Positions 1 through 5,425 of a stretch of DNA of 5,425 nt are shown one piece after another. The notes under the pieces were generated by a model. The model worked only from the letters and a program-made list of their open reading frames with translations. It did not search any database and was not told the DNA's origin. Origin of the DNA: Planctomycetaceae bacterium (GTDB taxonomy: Bacteria > Planctomycetota > Planctomycetia > Pirellulales > UBA1268). Both the position numbers and the translations under genes were made by a program. Numbering within the stretch: the first letter of the stretch is position 1; each line of letters starts with the position of its first letter. The stretch is taken from NCBI GenBank assembly GCA_030616935.1, contig JAUWWJ010000143.1, forward strand, positions 1-5,425. The letters run 5' to 3'.

Positions 1-1386
1 CGTTTTGGACGAAAAATTCCTGAACCTGTTCCTGTGCACAGTTGGTTGAGACCCTTTGCACAGCACCCCCGTCTCGTGTTGTTGGCAGCCGTAGCTGGAA
101 CACTTGCATTAAGCTCAGGGATTCATGACCTTCGCTATGATCATAATCTTCTTAATCTTCAGCCTGATGGCCTCGAAAGCGTTGAAGTTGAAAAGAAACT
201 ACTTGAGGAATGTGATCAGAGTGTTTGGTACGCCCTTTCAATTGCCGATTCACGTGAGGAGTTACTTGCACGAAAAGCAGAGCTTGCCAAACTATCAACT
301 GTTGAGCGAGTAGATGAAATAGCATCACTTCTATCAGGAGATGAGGAAGTCAAGACGCCACTCATTACTCAAATAGGGAAGCGACTAGAACAGCTCCCAG
401 AACGGCCTCCGCAGATTCCTCTCGACCGCCTCGATGCTCTAGGTGAGTCACTCGGATGGGCCCAGGCAGAGGCAGCACGACGGCCAGGTGGCATGAGAGC
501 TGCCTGGCATCTGGAACGAGCTCGTGATTGTCTCAGGCGGATGAGACCCGAAGAATGTTACCAGGCATTGGCAATGTTTCAGCAACGCGCTGCCGGTGAA
601 CTTCTCAGTCGACTTCATGCACTTGCTGCTGTCTCAGACCCAGTCGCTCCGTCCCTCAATGATTTACCACCGAGCCTCGTTGATCGATTTGTTGGCTCGA
701 GTGGTAAACATCTACTCAAAATTTATGGGCGGGGAGACATCTGGAATTTCGAGGCCCTTAAAAAGTTTGTGAGTGACGTGCGCAGTGTTGATCCAAAAGC
801 TACGGGTAATCCACTTCAGGCATACGAGGCATCACTCGAAATGAAACGGAGTTATGAGCAGGCTGCACTCTATTCACTTATTGTGATTATCGCGGTGCTC
901 TGGCTTGATTTCCGAAGTCTCACGCACTCTCTATTGGCAGCCTTGCCGCTTGCGGCTGGCATGGCGTTAACCCTTGGCCTTATGGGCGTGCTTGGAATTG
1001 ATCTCAATCCAGCAAACCTGATTGGCATTCCACTGATTCTTGGCATAGCTGTCGATTATGGCGTTCATATTGTCCATGATGCACTGGAACGGCCTGGCAA
1101 ATATCGTATTAGTCCATCAACAGCGAATGCCGTGATGGTCGATGCGTTAACGACAATTCTTGGGTTCGGTGCACTCATGGTTGCCAGTCATCGTGGGCTT
1201 GAAAGCCTCGGACGACTTCTCACGCTTGGCGTGACAATGTGCACTCTTACATCGCTCGTTTTTCTTCCAGCAATTCTCGGTATTCTGCGTCCCGGTTCAG
1301 CAGAAATGGATGACAGTCAGCCCGATGGTGAAGATGCAGAAGTATTAGCCTTTCCGTCTTTGCATGATTCCCGACAGGCTGCCTAA
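1..1386 (+). CDS. RND/MMPL-family transporter (HpnN-like), C-terminal half; 5' end outside the window
   Basis: This is the second half of a large inner-membrane RND/MMPL exporter, a family that uses the proton gradient to move lipids or other hydrophobic molecules; HpnN exports hopanoids. The frame is open from base 1, so the GTG at 34 is probably an internal Val codon and the real start lies upstream. Counting from base 1 there are 461 residues. A membrane helix at about 25-41 matches TM7 of the family and is followed by a large periplasmic loop (about 42-286). Five helices follow at about 287-303, 310-331, 337-357, 383-396 and 406-429, matching TM8-12. The fourth visible helix carries Asp352-Tyr353 in GIAVDYG, the Asp-Tyr proton-relay pair of MMPL proteins. 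The tail after about 431 is short and acidic. The region with SALTT-like DALTTILGFG and the ASHRGLESLG stretch recalls HpnN. The substrate cannot be told from the sequence. Gene 2 follows after 29 nt and is likely co-transcribed. Confidence 0.88.
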   Translation, partial: RFGRKIPEPVPVHSWLRPFAQHPRLVLLAAVAGTLALSSGIHDLRYDHNLLNLQPDGLESVEVEKKLLEECDQSVWYALSIADSREELLARKAELAKLSTVERVDEIASLLSGDEEVKTPLITQIGKRLEQLPERPPQIPLDRLDALGESLGWAQAEAARRPGGMRAAWHLERARDCLRRMRPEECYQALAMFQQRAAGELLSRLHALAAVSDPVAPSLNDLPPSLVDRFVGSSGKHLLKIYGRGDIWNFEALKKFVSDVRSVDPKATGNPLQAYEASLEMKRSYEQAALYSLIVIIAVLWLDFRSLTHSLLAALPLAAGMALTLGLMGVLGIDLNPANLIGIPLILGIAVDYGVHIVHDALERPGKYRISPSTANAVMVDALTTILGFGALMVASHRGLESLGRLLTLGVTMCTLTSLVFLPAILGILRPGSAEMDDSQPDGEDAEVLAFPSLHDSRQAA

Positions 1387-1415
1387 CCTTTGATCGTGAT
1401 AGGAAGTAACTCGCC

Positions 1416-2057
1416 ATGTCGTATCGTTATCATTTTGTACCACTTGTTCTGGTGCTCGGATTTTTACTTGGATCCCTCGAAGGTGTGCATGCTGAGGGTG
1501 TGATGAATGTTGTTATGGAGGATCAATTTCAAACTCCGTGCGAAACAACAAAATATCTCGGAGATGTTGTCATTCTTGTGTATGCCGAACGTCATGGCGC
1601 CGAAGATTCACTTCTCCTTGGACGAAAACTCCATCTCCATTTTCATCCAACAGCTGATGAAGTTTCTTCTGATGCATGGTCGAAACAGCCGGTGAGGGGA
1701 ATCGTCAATTGGCCTGCTGGGGTTGCACTGCCAGACGTTCGTGTTATTCCTGTGGCCTCACTGACGGAAGTACCGAGAGCACTCAAGCCGGTTGCACGAG
1801 CTCGTATGCGAAAAGATTCTCCAGTCGTTCCGATCTGGCTCGACTTCGATGGGACACTGAAACGAATGTTCGGTATTATTCCGGGGGAGCCTAATATTGT
1901 TGTGCTGAATACAGCAGGGCAGGTGCATTCAGTGCTATCCGGAATGCTTAACGAACAGGAATTCCAGCAGTTCGTCACACGTATCGATCACATCCGATCT
2001 GCCAGTCGCGACAACCCGCGGGTGGTGTCGCAACCACAAGAAAATATCCTTCGATAA
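1416..2057 (+). CDS. Exported thioredoxin-like protein lacking the CxxC motif
   Basis: A 213-residue protein with a Sec signal peptide: a short basic start (SYRYH), a hydrophobic core at about 8-20 and a likely signal-peptidase I cut after VHA (26/27). The mature part resembles a thioredoxin/peroxiredoxin fold. There is a strand YLGDVVILVYAE at 48-58 where redoxins place the first beta strand before the active site, and later a block with WLDFDGTLKRMFGI (141-154), GEPNIVVLNTAGQV (157-170) and a final helix (180-194). The position where CxxC would sit reads ERHGAED, and the only cysteine is Cys42, so classical disulfide chemistry looks unlikely. The start is supported by AGGAAG at 1401-1406, nine bases before the ATG. 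It lies 29 nt after the transporter gene on the same strand, suggesting an operon and an envelope role, perhaps as a binding or chaperone-like partner. I do not recognise a named family; the fold is an inference from pattern. Confidence 0.8.
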   Translation: MSYRYHFVPLVLVLGFLLGSLEGVHAEGVMNVVMEDQFQTPCETTKYLGDVVILVYAERHGAEDSLLLGRKLHLHFHPTADEVSSDAWSKQPVRGIVNWPAGVALPDVRVIPVASLTEVPRALKPVARARMRKDSPVVPIWLDFDGTLKRMFGIIPGEPNIVVLNTAGQVHSVLSGMLNEQEFQQFVTRIDHIRSASRDNPRVVSQPQENILR

Positions 2058-2080
2058 AAACACCGTGTTGAACGTTGTAG

Positions 2081-2962
2081 TTACTGGGAACGTCCTTTGA
2101 AACGTCGGCTTGCGCGAGTGAGTGTCTCGCGCTCATCATTTGTTAAACTCGACTCCCCAGAGCGACTAATTTTTTCAAGAATCTCATCAACCTTCAATTG
2201 AAGACTTCGCTCATCTTCGGTGGTCGTTTGTGAGTGACCAAGATCGTCGTCTGGTCGAACAACTTTAAAACGCCGCCGCATCTGTTTGAGCCTTCCGCCT
2301 AAATCAGACAGACCACTGAGATTCCATCCTCGCCAGGCATACAGTAAGCCAAAAACCGCACCACCAATATGTGCGACGTGTGCAACGTTGCCACCACCTT
2401 GAGTTGCCCCTTGGATATCGGTGACAAAGTAGAGAATGCCAAGTGCCCATGCGGGCACAGGGAGAACACCCCAGATCAGGACTTCTTGCCGAGGGAAGTA
2501 CCAGACAAAGACAGCTAGAACTGCCATCACCCTACCACTGGCACCGATTAGATACGTCTGGCGAGGCGGAAAGCCACCAGGAAATAAATTGACACTGAGA
2601 ACCCATGCTAATCCTGATGCGACAACTGCAACAAAATAGAATCGAAGGAACTCTGCTTTGCCAAGCACCTGTTCGACAGCCCTTCCGAAAAAAAAGATGG
2701 CGAGCATATTGAACGCAAGATGCCAAGGCGATGTTGCGTCATGTGCAAAGCCATAGGAAATAAGCTTCCAGCACTCCAGCAGATGTTCGGGAAGGTCTCC
2801 GCGGAGTGCGAGAATATTGTTGATGGAAAAATCACGACCACCAAAGAGATTGAGCACCCATACTGCGACATTGGCAATGATGAGAGTGATCACCGCGGTC
2901 CAGTCAGATTGTCGCTGGAATGAGTTGTCAAAGCGATAATATCCGCGGTCAGAAAAGCCCAT
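2081..2962 (-). CDS. Rhomboid-family intramembrane serine protease with C-terminal soluble tail
   Basis: A 293-residue polytopic membrane protein of the rhomboid family, which cleaves transmembrane segments of other membrane proteins inside the bilayer. The nucleophile motif GASG is at 140-143 (Ser142), and the catalytic His is His198 in VAHIGG, giving the Ser-His dyad. The oxyanion-hole region is WHLAFNM, with His81 and Asn85 matching HxxxN of GlpG. Membrane segments are visible at about 22-40, 80-98, 106-124, 138-155, 160-180 and 195-211, a six-helix core. After about 215 comes a basic linker and then a charged tail (about 252-291, LQLKVDEILEKISRSGESSL and on, ending in RASRRFKGR) that resembles the small C-terminal domain I recall from planctomycete and Bacteroidetes rhomboids (DUF6576-like). 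The ATG is preceded only by a weak AGG-type ribosome site. Odd: Arg144 directly follows the GASG motif, where small residues are usual. The gene converges on the Trx-like gene with 23 nt between stops. Confidence 0.93.
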   Translation of the reverse strand: MGFSDRGYYRFDNSFQRQSDWTAVITLIIANVAVWVLNLFGGRDFSINNILALRGDLPEHLLECWKLISYGFAHDATSPWHLAFNMLAIFFFGRAVEQVLGKAEFLRFYFVAVVASGLAWVLSVNLFPGGFPPRQTYLIGASGRVMAVLAVFVWYFPRQEVLIWGVLPVPAWALGILYFVTDIQGATQGGGNVAHVAHIGGAVFGLLYAWRGWNLSGLSDLGGRLKQMRRRFKVVRPDDDLGHSQTTTEDERSLQLKVDEILEKISRSGESSLTNDERETLTRASRRFKGRSQ

Positions 2963-3291
2963 TGAGTTGCCTGTTTTGAAATGTAGAGAATTTCTTACAG
3001 GTATCTTATCAGGGTTGGACCATGCCTCCCACCGGGGTTCTCAAGGGTGCGGGACTGTAGCCGCTGTTTGGCTTGTGCTACGCTCTCTTGGAGGCTTTTC
3101 TAATGACTGCAGGAATTTTATAAAACGTCGGTGTTTTCAAGCAACGAACGGGATGTCCAGGAGAAAACTGCTCACGGGGCTTGGCGACCACCAGTTGCAT
3201 TATGCCAACGAGTGGCTTGAAGGAAGCGGCAACGCGTGGCTTTGGCACAAGCGAGTGTGATGCAGCGATCGGCGGAACTGGTGGACGGGTG

Positions 3292-3310
3292 TTTACAATC
3301 ACATTGTAAA
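3292..3310. repeat. Perfect 19-bp inverted repeat (8-bp arms, 3-bp spacer), possible operator
   Basis: TTTACAAT, then CAC, then ATTGTAAA forms an exact dyad. The symmetry stops at both outer flanks. It lies 178 nt before the dehydrogenase start at 3489 and about 330 nt before the rhomboid start, so it could bind a dimeric regulator. As RNA it would be an A/U-rich hairpin without a following U-run, so it is not a typical terminator. I cannot assign a regulator family, and an 8-bp dyad in a stretch of this length has a modest chance of arising at random (a few percent). Confidence 0.45.
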
Positions 3311-3391
3311 GCGACTTGCTGGTCTCCCGCTTATCTCCATTGAGAAGTGGCTCATCGTAAGGTACCTGATACAAAATCGATGCGTGGCCGG

Positions 3392-3421
3392 TTGCTAGAA
3401 CCGACAGCGAACCGATAAGAT
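3392..3421 (+). promoter_or_regulatory. Weak candidate sigma70-type promoter for the dehydrogenase operon
   Basis: TTGCTA at 3392-3397 and TAAGAT at 3416-3421 are separated by 18 nt, each matching four of six consensus positions, and would start transcription roughly 60 nt before the ATG at 3489. Planctomycete promoters are poorly captured by the E. coli consensus, so this is only a candidate. Confidence 0.2.
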
Positions 3422-3473
3422 CACATTTCGCGGGTGTAGAAAAGCGACAGTGTGGGTTTATTTTCTAGAGTTA

Positions 3474-3479
3474 AAGGAG
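3474..3479 (+). promoter_or_regulatory. Ribosome binding site that fixes the dehydrogenase start
   Basis: AAGGAG ends nine bases before the ATG at 3489. An in-frame GTG at 3450 would add 13 residues, but it lies upstream of this site and would place extra residues (WVYFLELKESET) before the Rossmann strand. The ATG at 3489 is therefore preferred. Confidence 0.8.
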
Positions 3480-3488
3480 AGTGAGACA

Positions 3489-4646
3489 ATGGCAGAGAAG
3501 ATCGCAGCCGGAGTAATCGGCACTGGATTTATCGGTCCGGTACATGTCGAGGCTGGAAGGCGATTGGGCAACGTTGAATTTGTTGCCTTGGCCGAAGCCA
3601 ATGCCGAGTTGGCTCGAAGTAAGGCTGATCTTTTGTGCATCGAGAAGTCATATGGTGATTACCGCGAACTTCTTGCTGATCCTCAAGTCCGTGTTGTTCA
3701 CAATTGCACGCCGAATCACCTGCATTATCAGGTAAACAAAGATATTCTTGCAGCCGGCAAGCATGTGATCAGCGAAAAACCTCTTGCTATGAATAGTACA
3801 GAAAGCCGAGAACTTGTTCAGCTTGCATCGGAGTCGGGTCTGATCCATGCCGTTGATTTTAACTATCGCTACTATCCGCTGGTTCAGCACGCTAGACAAA
3901 TGGTTCAACAAGGGGAGTTGGGCGAGGTATTCACTCTCCGTGGATCCTATTTGCAAGACTGGTTGTACCTCCAGACAGACTGGAATTGGCGATTACAACC
4001 GGAAATGTCAGGAGACAGTCGAGCGGTCGCGGACGTTGGTAGTCATTGGTGTGATCTCTTGCAATTCATCACCGGCGAGAGCATCGTTCGCGTCATGGCC
4101 GACATGCGTACCGTACACAAGACGCGAATGAAGCCCAAAAAACAAATTGAGACATACGCCGGCAAGGAACTTTCGCCCAGTGACTACGAACCGCAAGATA
4201 TTAATACCGAGGACTATGCCTCTGTCTTGATTGAACTTTCGGGCGGGGCTCGTGGTGTTTTCAGCGTCAGCCAGGTTTCGGCCGGTCGGAAGAATAGGCT
4301 TTCATTCGAACTCGATGGATCCCGCTGTGCATTGGCGTGGGATCAAGAGAAACCAAACGATATGTGGATTGGTTATCGGGAAAAAGCGAATGAAATCTTG
4401 GTCAAAGACCCATCCTTGCTGCACGAAGCTGCCAAAGAGTATGCCCATTACCCGGGTGGTCATCCCGAAGCCTACCCAGACGGTCCCAAGAATCTATTTC
4501 GCAATGTGTATCGCGCGGTGGAGAAGGGTCAAATGCCGGACAACCCTGATTGGAGTACGTTTGTCGATGGCCATAAGGAGATGGCAATCTGTGATGCGAT
4601 TATCCAGAGCAGTCGAGAACAAAAGTGGACGGACGTGCAATATTGA
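3489..4646 (+). CDS. Gfo/Idh/MocA-family NAD(P)-dependent oxidoreductase (first of a tandem pair)
   Basis: A complete 385-residue protein, the usual length for this family of cytoplasmic dehydrogenases that oxidise or reduce a sugar, polyol or related ring hydroxyl. The N-terminal Rossmann fold shows GTGFIG in the GxGxxG motif at 11-16, and Glu36 at the end of the second strand (ALAEAN) suggests NAD(H) rather than NADP(H). The conserved EKP at 96-98 supplies the catalytic Lys97. The C-terminal alpha/beta domain carries GSYLQDW (152-158) and DVGSHWCD (182-189), with Asp182 and His186 in the positions of the catalytic pair. The late segment GGHPEAYPDGPKNLFRNVY (about 323-341) is typical of a sugar-dehydrogenase subgroup. 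There is no Tat or Sec signal, unlike many planctomycete relatives. A second family member follows after 51 nt. The substrate is not determinable; inositol, glycoside 3-oxidation or anhydrosugar oxidation are family possibilities only. Confidence 0.92.
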   Translation: MAEKIAAGVIGTGFIGPVHVEAGRRLGNVEFVALAEANAELARSKADLLCIEKSYGDYRELLADPQVRVVHNCTPNHLHYQVNKDILAAGKHVISEKPLAMNSTESRELVQLASESGLIHAVDFNYRYYPLVQHARQMVQQGELGEVFTLRGSYLQDWLYLQTDWNWRLQPEMSGDSRAVADVGSHWCDLLQFITGESIVRVMADMRTVHKTRMKPKKQIETYAGKELSPSDYEPQDINTEDYASVLIELSGGARGVFSVSQVSAGRKNRLSFELDGSRCALAWDQEKPNDMWIGYREKANEILVKDPSLLHEAAKEYAHYPGGHPEAYPDGPKNLFRNVYRAVEKGQMPDNPDWSTFVDGHKEMAICDAIIQSSREQKWTDVQY

Positions 4647-4697
4647 TTTATGGACCGTCAGATAATTTGAATAGTTTTTCAATTCAGGAGTTTTAAG

Positions 4698-5425
4698 ATG
4701 TCTGCTGAGACTGCGAATATCAACCACTGTAATGTCGCCCTGATTGGAACGAAATTCATGGGCCGAGCGCATTCAAATGCTTATCTAAAGGTGAATAAGT
4801 TTTTTGACCTGCCCTGCAAGCCTGTGATGCATACGATCGCAGGCCGTAATCAGGAAGAGCTAAAAATGTTTGCCGATCGTTGGGGTTGGCAGCACTGCGC
4901 AACGGATTGGAAGACGGCCGTCAATTCCGAAGCGATAGATCTGGTTGATGTGGTAACCCCCAACAACGTGCATGCCGAGCACACGATTGCGGCACTCGAG
5001 GCCGGAAAACATGTCGCCTGTGAAAAACCGCTGGCAGGGACGCTGAGCGATGCTCGTCAGATGGTAGAAGCTGCGGAGAAGGCAACTGGAAAAACGTTTG
5101 TCTGGTACAACTATCGCAGATGTCCCGCAATAGCCTTCGCTCATCAGTTATGTGCAGCAGGAAAACTCGGTCGAATTTATCAGATTCGAGGCTGTTATCT
5201 TCAAGATTGGGCTGGACCAGATACACCGCTGATGTGGCGATTCGAGGGTGATGTAGCCGGATCCGGAGCATTGGGGGATCTTTGTGCTCATACCATTGAT
5301 ACCGCACGATTCATCACGGGTGATGAAATCAGTGAGGTGATCGGATCCACGATGGAAACGGTGATCAAAGAGCGGGTGATTTTGGAAAGCGGTGGTAGTG
5401 AAATTTCGGGACATGGCGCGGCAAC
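4698..5425 (+). CDS. Second Gfo/Idh/MocA-family oxidoreductase, 3' end outside the window
   Basis: About 242 residues are visible of a protein that should reach about 370-400; no stop occurs before the right edge. The start ATG has AGGAG at 4686-4690, seven bases upstream. The Rossmann motif reads GTKFMG at 17-22, so Lys19 replaces the middle Gly of GxGxxG. The flanking FMGRAHSNAY is a recognisable subgroup signature. The second strand ends in IAGRN (47-51) with Arg50, which could favour NADP(H). EKP at 109-111 gives catalytic Lys110. NYRR is at 138-141, CYLQDW at 166-171, and GDLCAHTID at 193-201 holds Asp194 and His198. It is a clear paralogue of the preceding gene in architecture (shared YLQDW and RFITG/QFITG blocks) but diverged in most positions, so it is not a recent duplication. 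The 51-nt gap and shared strand indicate one operon. No signal peptide is seen, so it is probably cytoplasmic. The substrate is unknown. Confidence 0.92.
   Translation, partial: MSAETANINHCNVALIGTKFMGRAHSNAYLKVNKFFDLPCKPVMHTIAGRNQEELKMFADRWGWQHCATDWKTAVNSEAIDLVDVVTPNNVHAEHTIAALEAGKHVACEKPLAGTLSDARQMVEAAEKATGKTFVWYNYRRCPAIAFAHQLCAAGKLGRIYQIRGCYLQDWAGPDTPLMWRFEGDVAGSGALGDLCAHTIDTARFITGDEISEVIGSTMETVIKERVILESGGSEISGHGAA

Larger units (their letters stand above)
2963..3488. other. 526-nt intergenic region between divergent genes, no credible gene
   Basis: This stretch separates the rhomboid gene (minus) from the first dehydrogenase (plus), so it should hold the promoters of both. Two open frames of about 100 codons exist (2967-3260 plus, 3078-3374 minus). 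Both begin with TTG, lack a ribosome site, show no recognisable domain and overlap each other, so I do not call them. Visible structure includes a perfect 8+3+8 dyad at 3292-3310, an imperfect 15-bp direct repeat (3204-3218 and 3228-3242), a 10-bp palindrome TTTTATAAAA at 3116-3125, and the octamer GATAAGAT on the plus strand at 3414-3421 and on the minus strand at 3003-3010. It could also contain a decayed gene or a long 5' leader; the sequence alone does not decide. Confidence 0.6.

Noticed and set aside
34..36. GTG as the start of the transporter gene
   Set aside because: The frame is open from base 1 with plausible protein sequence before it. The first visible helix corresponds to TM7 of a 12-helix protein, so a full-length gene starting further upstream is much more likely than a half-size transporter.
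2058..2080. Terminator between the convergent Trx-like and rhomboid genes, from the AACAC-C-GTGTT symmetry at about 2060-2069
   Set aside because: The spacer is one base, so no RNA hairpin can form, and no U-run follows.
3116..3125. Palindrome TTTTATAAAA as a promoter -10 element
   Set aside because: No acceptable -35 hexamer lies 16-18 nt upstream, and it is over 360 nt from the dehydrogenase start. A/T palindromes of this size are common.
2967..3260. 97-codon plus-strand open frame in the intergenic region
   Set aside because: It starts with TTG, has no ribosome site, shows no domain and has a composition unlike the neighbouring proteins. It also overlaps the minus-strand frame.
3265..3320. 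tRNA-Leu-like stretch: a D-arm-like GGCGGAACTGGTGGACG, an anticodon-arm-like hairpin with loop ATCACAT, and an AGC-GACTT-GCT mini-stem like a variable arm
   Set aside because: There is no T-arm (no GGTTCGA-type loop), no acceptor strand complementary to GCGATCG at the right distance, the D stem is mismatched, and three or more extra bases separate the D and anticodon arms. At best it is a decayed tRNA remnant; coincidence is more likely.
3078..3374. 98-codon minus-strand open frame in the intergenic region
   Set aside because: It starts with TTG without a ribosome site. The frame is open further upstream to about 3464 but has no ATG there, and no recognisable family or motif is seen.
4667..4682. 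Hairpin TTGAA/TTCAA between the two dehydrogenase genes
   Set aside because: The stem is only five A/T-rich pairs and no U-tract follows. It lies just before the ribosome site and is too weak to call a terminator or attenuator.

Overview
The window looks like chromosomal DNA of a free-living bacterium, most likely a planctomycete (Planctomycetota). This is inferred from gene content and protein style: a HpnN/MMPL-type RND exporter, a rhomboid protease with a C-terminal soluble tail, and tandem Gfo/Idh/MocA oxidoreductases with the FMGRAHSNAY and GSYLQDW signatures that I associate with that phylum. G+C is close to half by eye and looks uniform. No rRNA, complete tRNA, insertion sequence, CRISPR array or phage gene is visible.

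Layout. (1) Bases 1-1386 (+) hold the C-terminal half of an RND/MMPL membrane transporter whose reading frame is open through the left edge. (2) Bases 1416-2057 (+) follow after 29 nt and probably lie in the same operon. They encode a small exported protein with a thioredoxin-like fold but no CxxC. (3) Bases 2081-2962 (-) encode a rhomboid intramembrane serine protease, convergent with gene 2 and only 23 nt from it. (4) Bases 2963-3488 form a 526-nt stretch without a credible gene. It separates the divergent rhomboid and oxidoreductase genes and contains a perfect 19-bp dyad, an imperfect direct repeat and a weak candidate promoter. (5) Bases 3489-4646 (+) encode a complete Gfo/Idh/MocA dehydrogenase. 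(6) Bases 4698-5425 (+) encode the first ~242 residues of a second, divergent Gfo/Idh/MocA dehydrogenase that runs off the right edge.

There appear to be two functional blocks. The left block is envelope-related: a lipid/hydrophobe exporter, an exported Trx-like protein and a membrane protease. The right block is a catabolic or sugar-modifying operon in which two NAD(P)-dependent sugar/polyol dehydrogenases are co-transcribed. They may act in sequence on one sugar, with possibly different cofactor preferences (Glu versus Arg at the end of the second Rossmann strand). I see no clear evidence of a wholly new system. The best leads are the paired dehydrogenases, the cysteine-poor Trx-like protein beside the exporter, and the dyad in the intergenic region.
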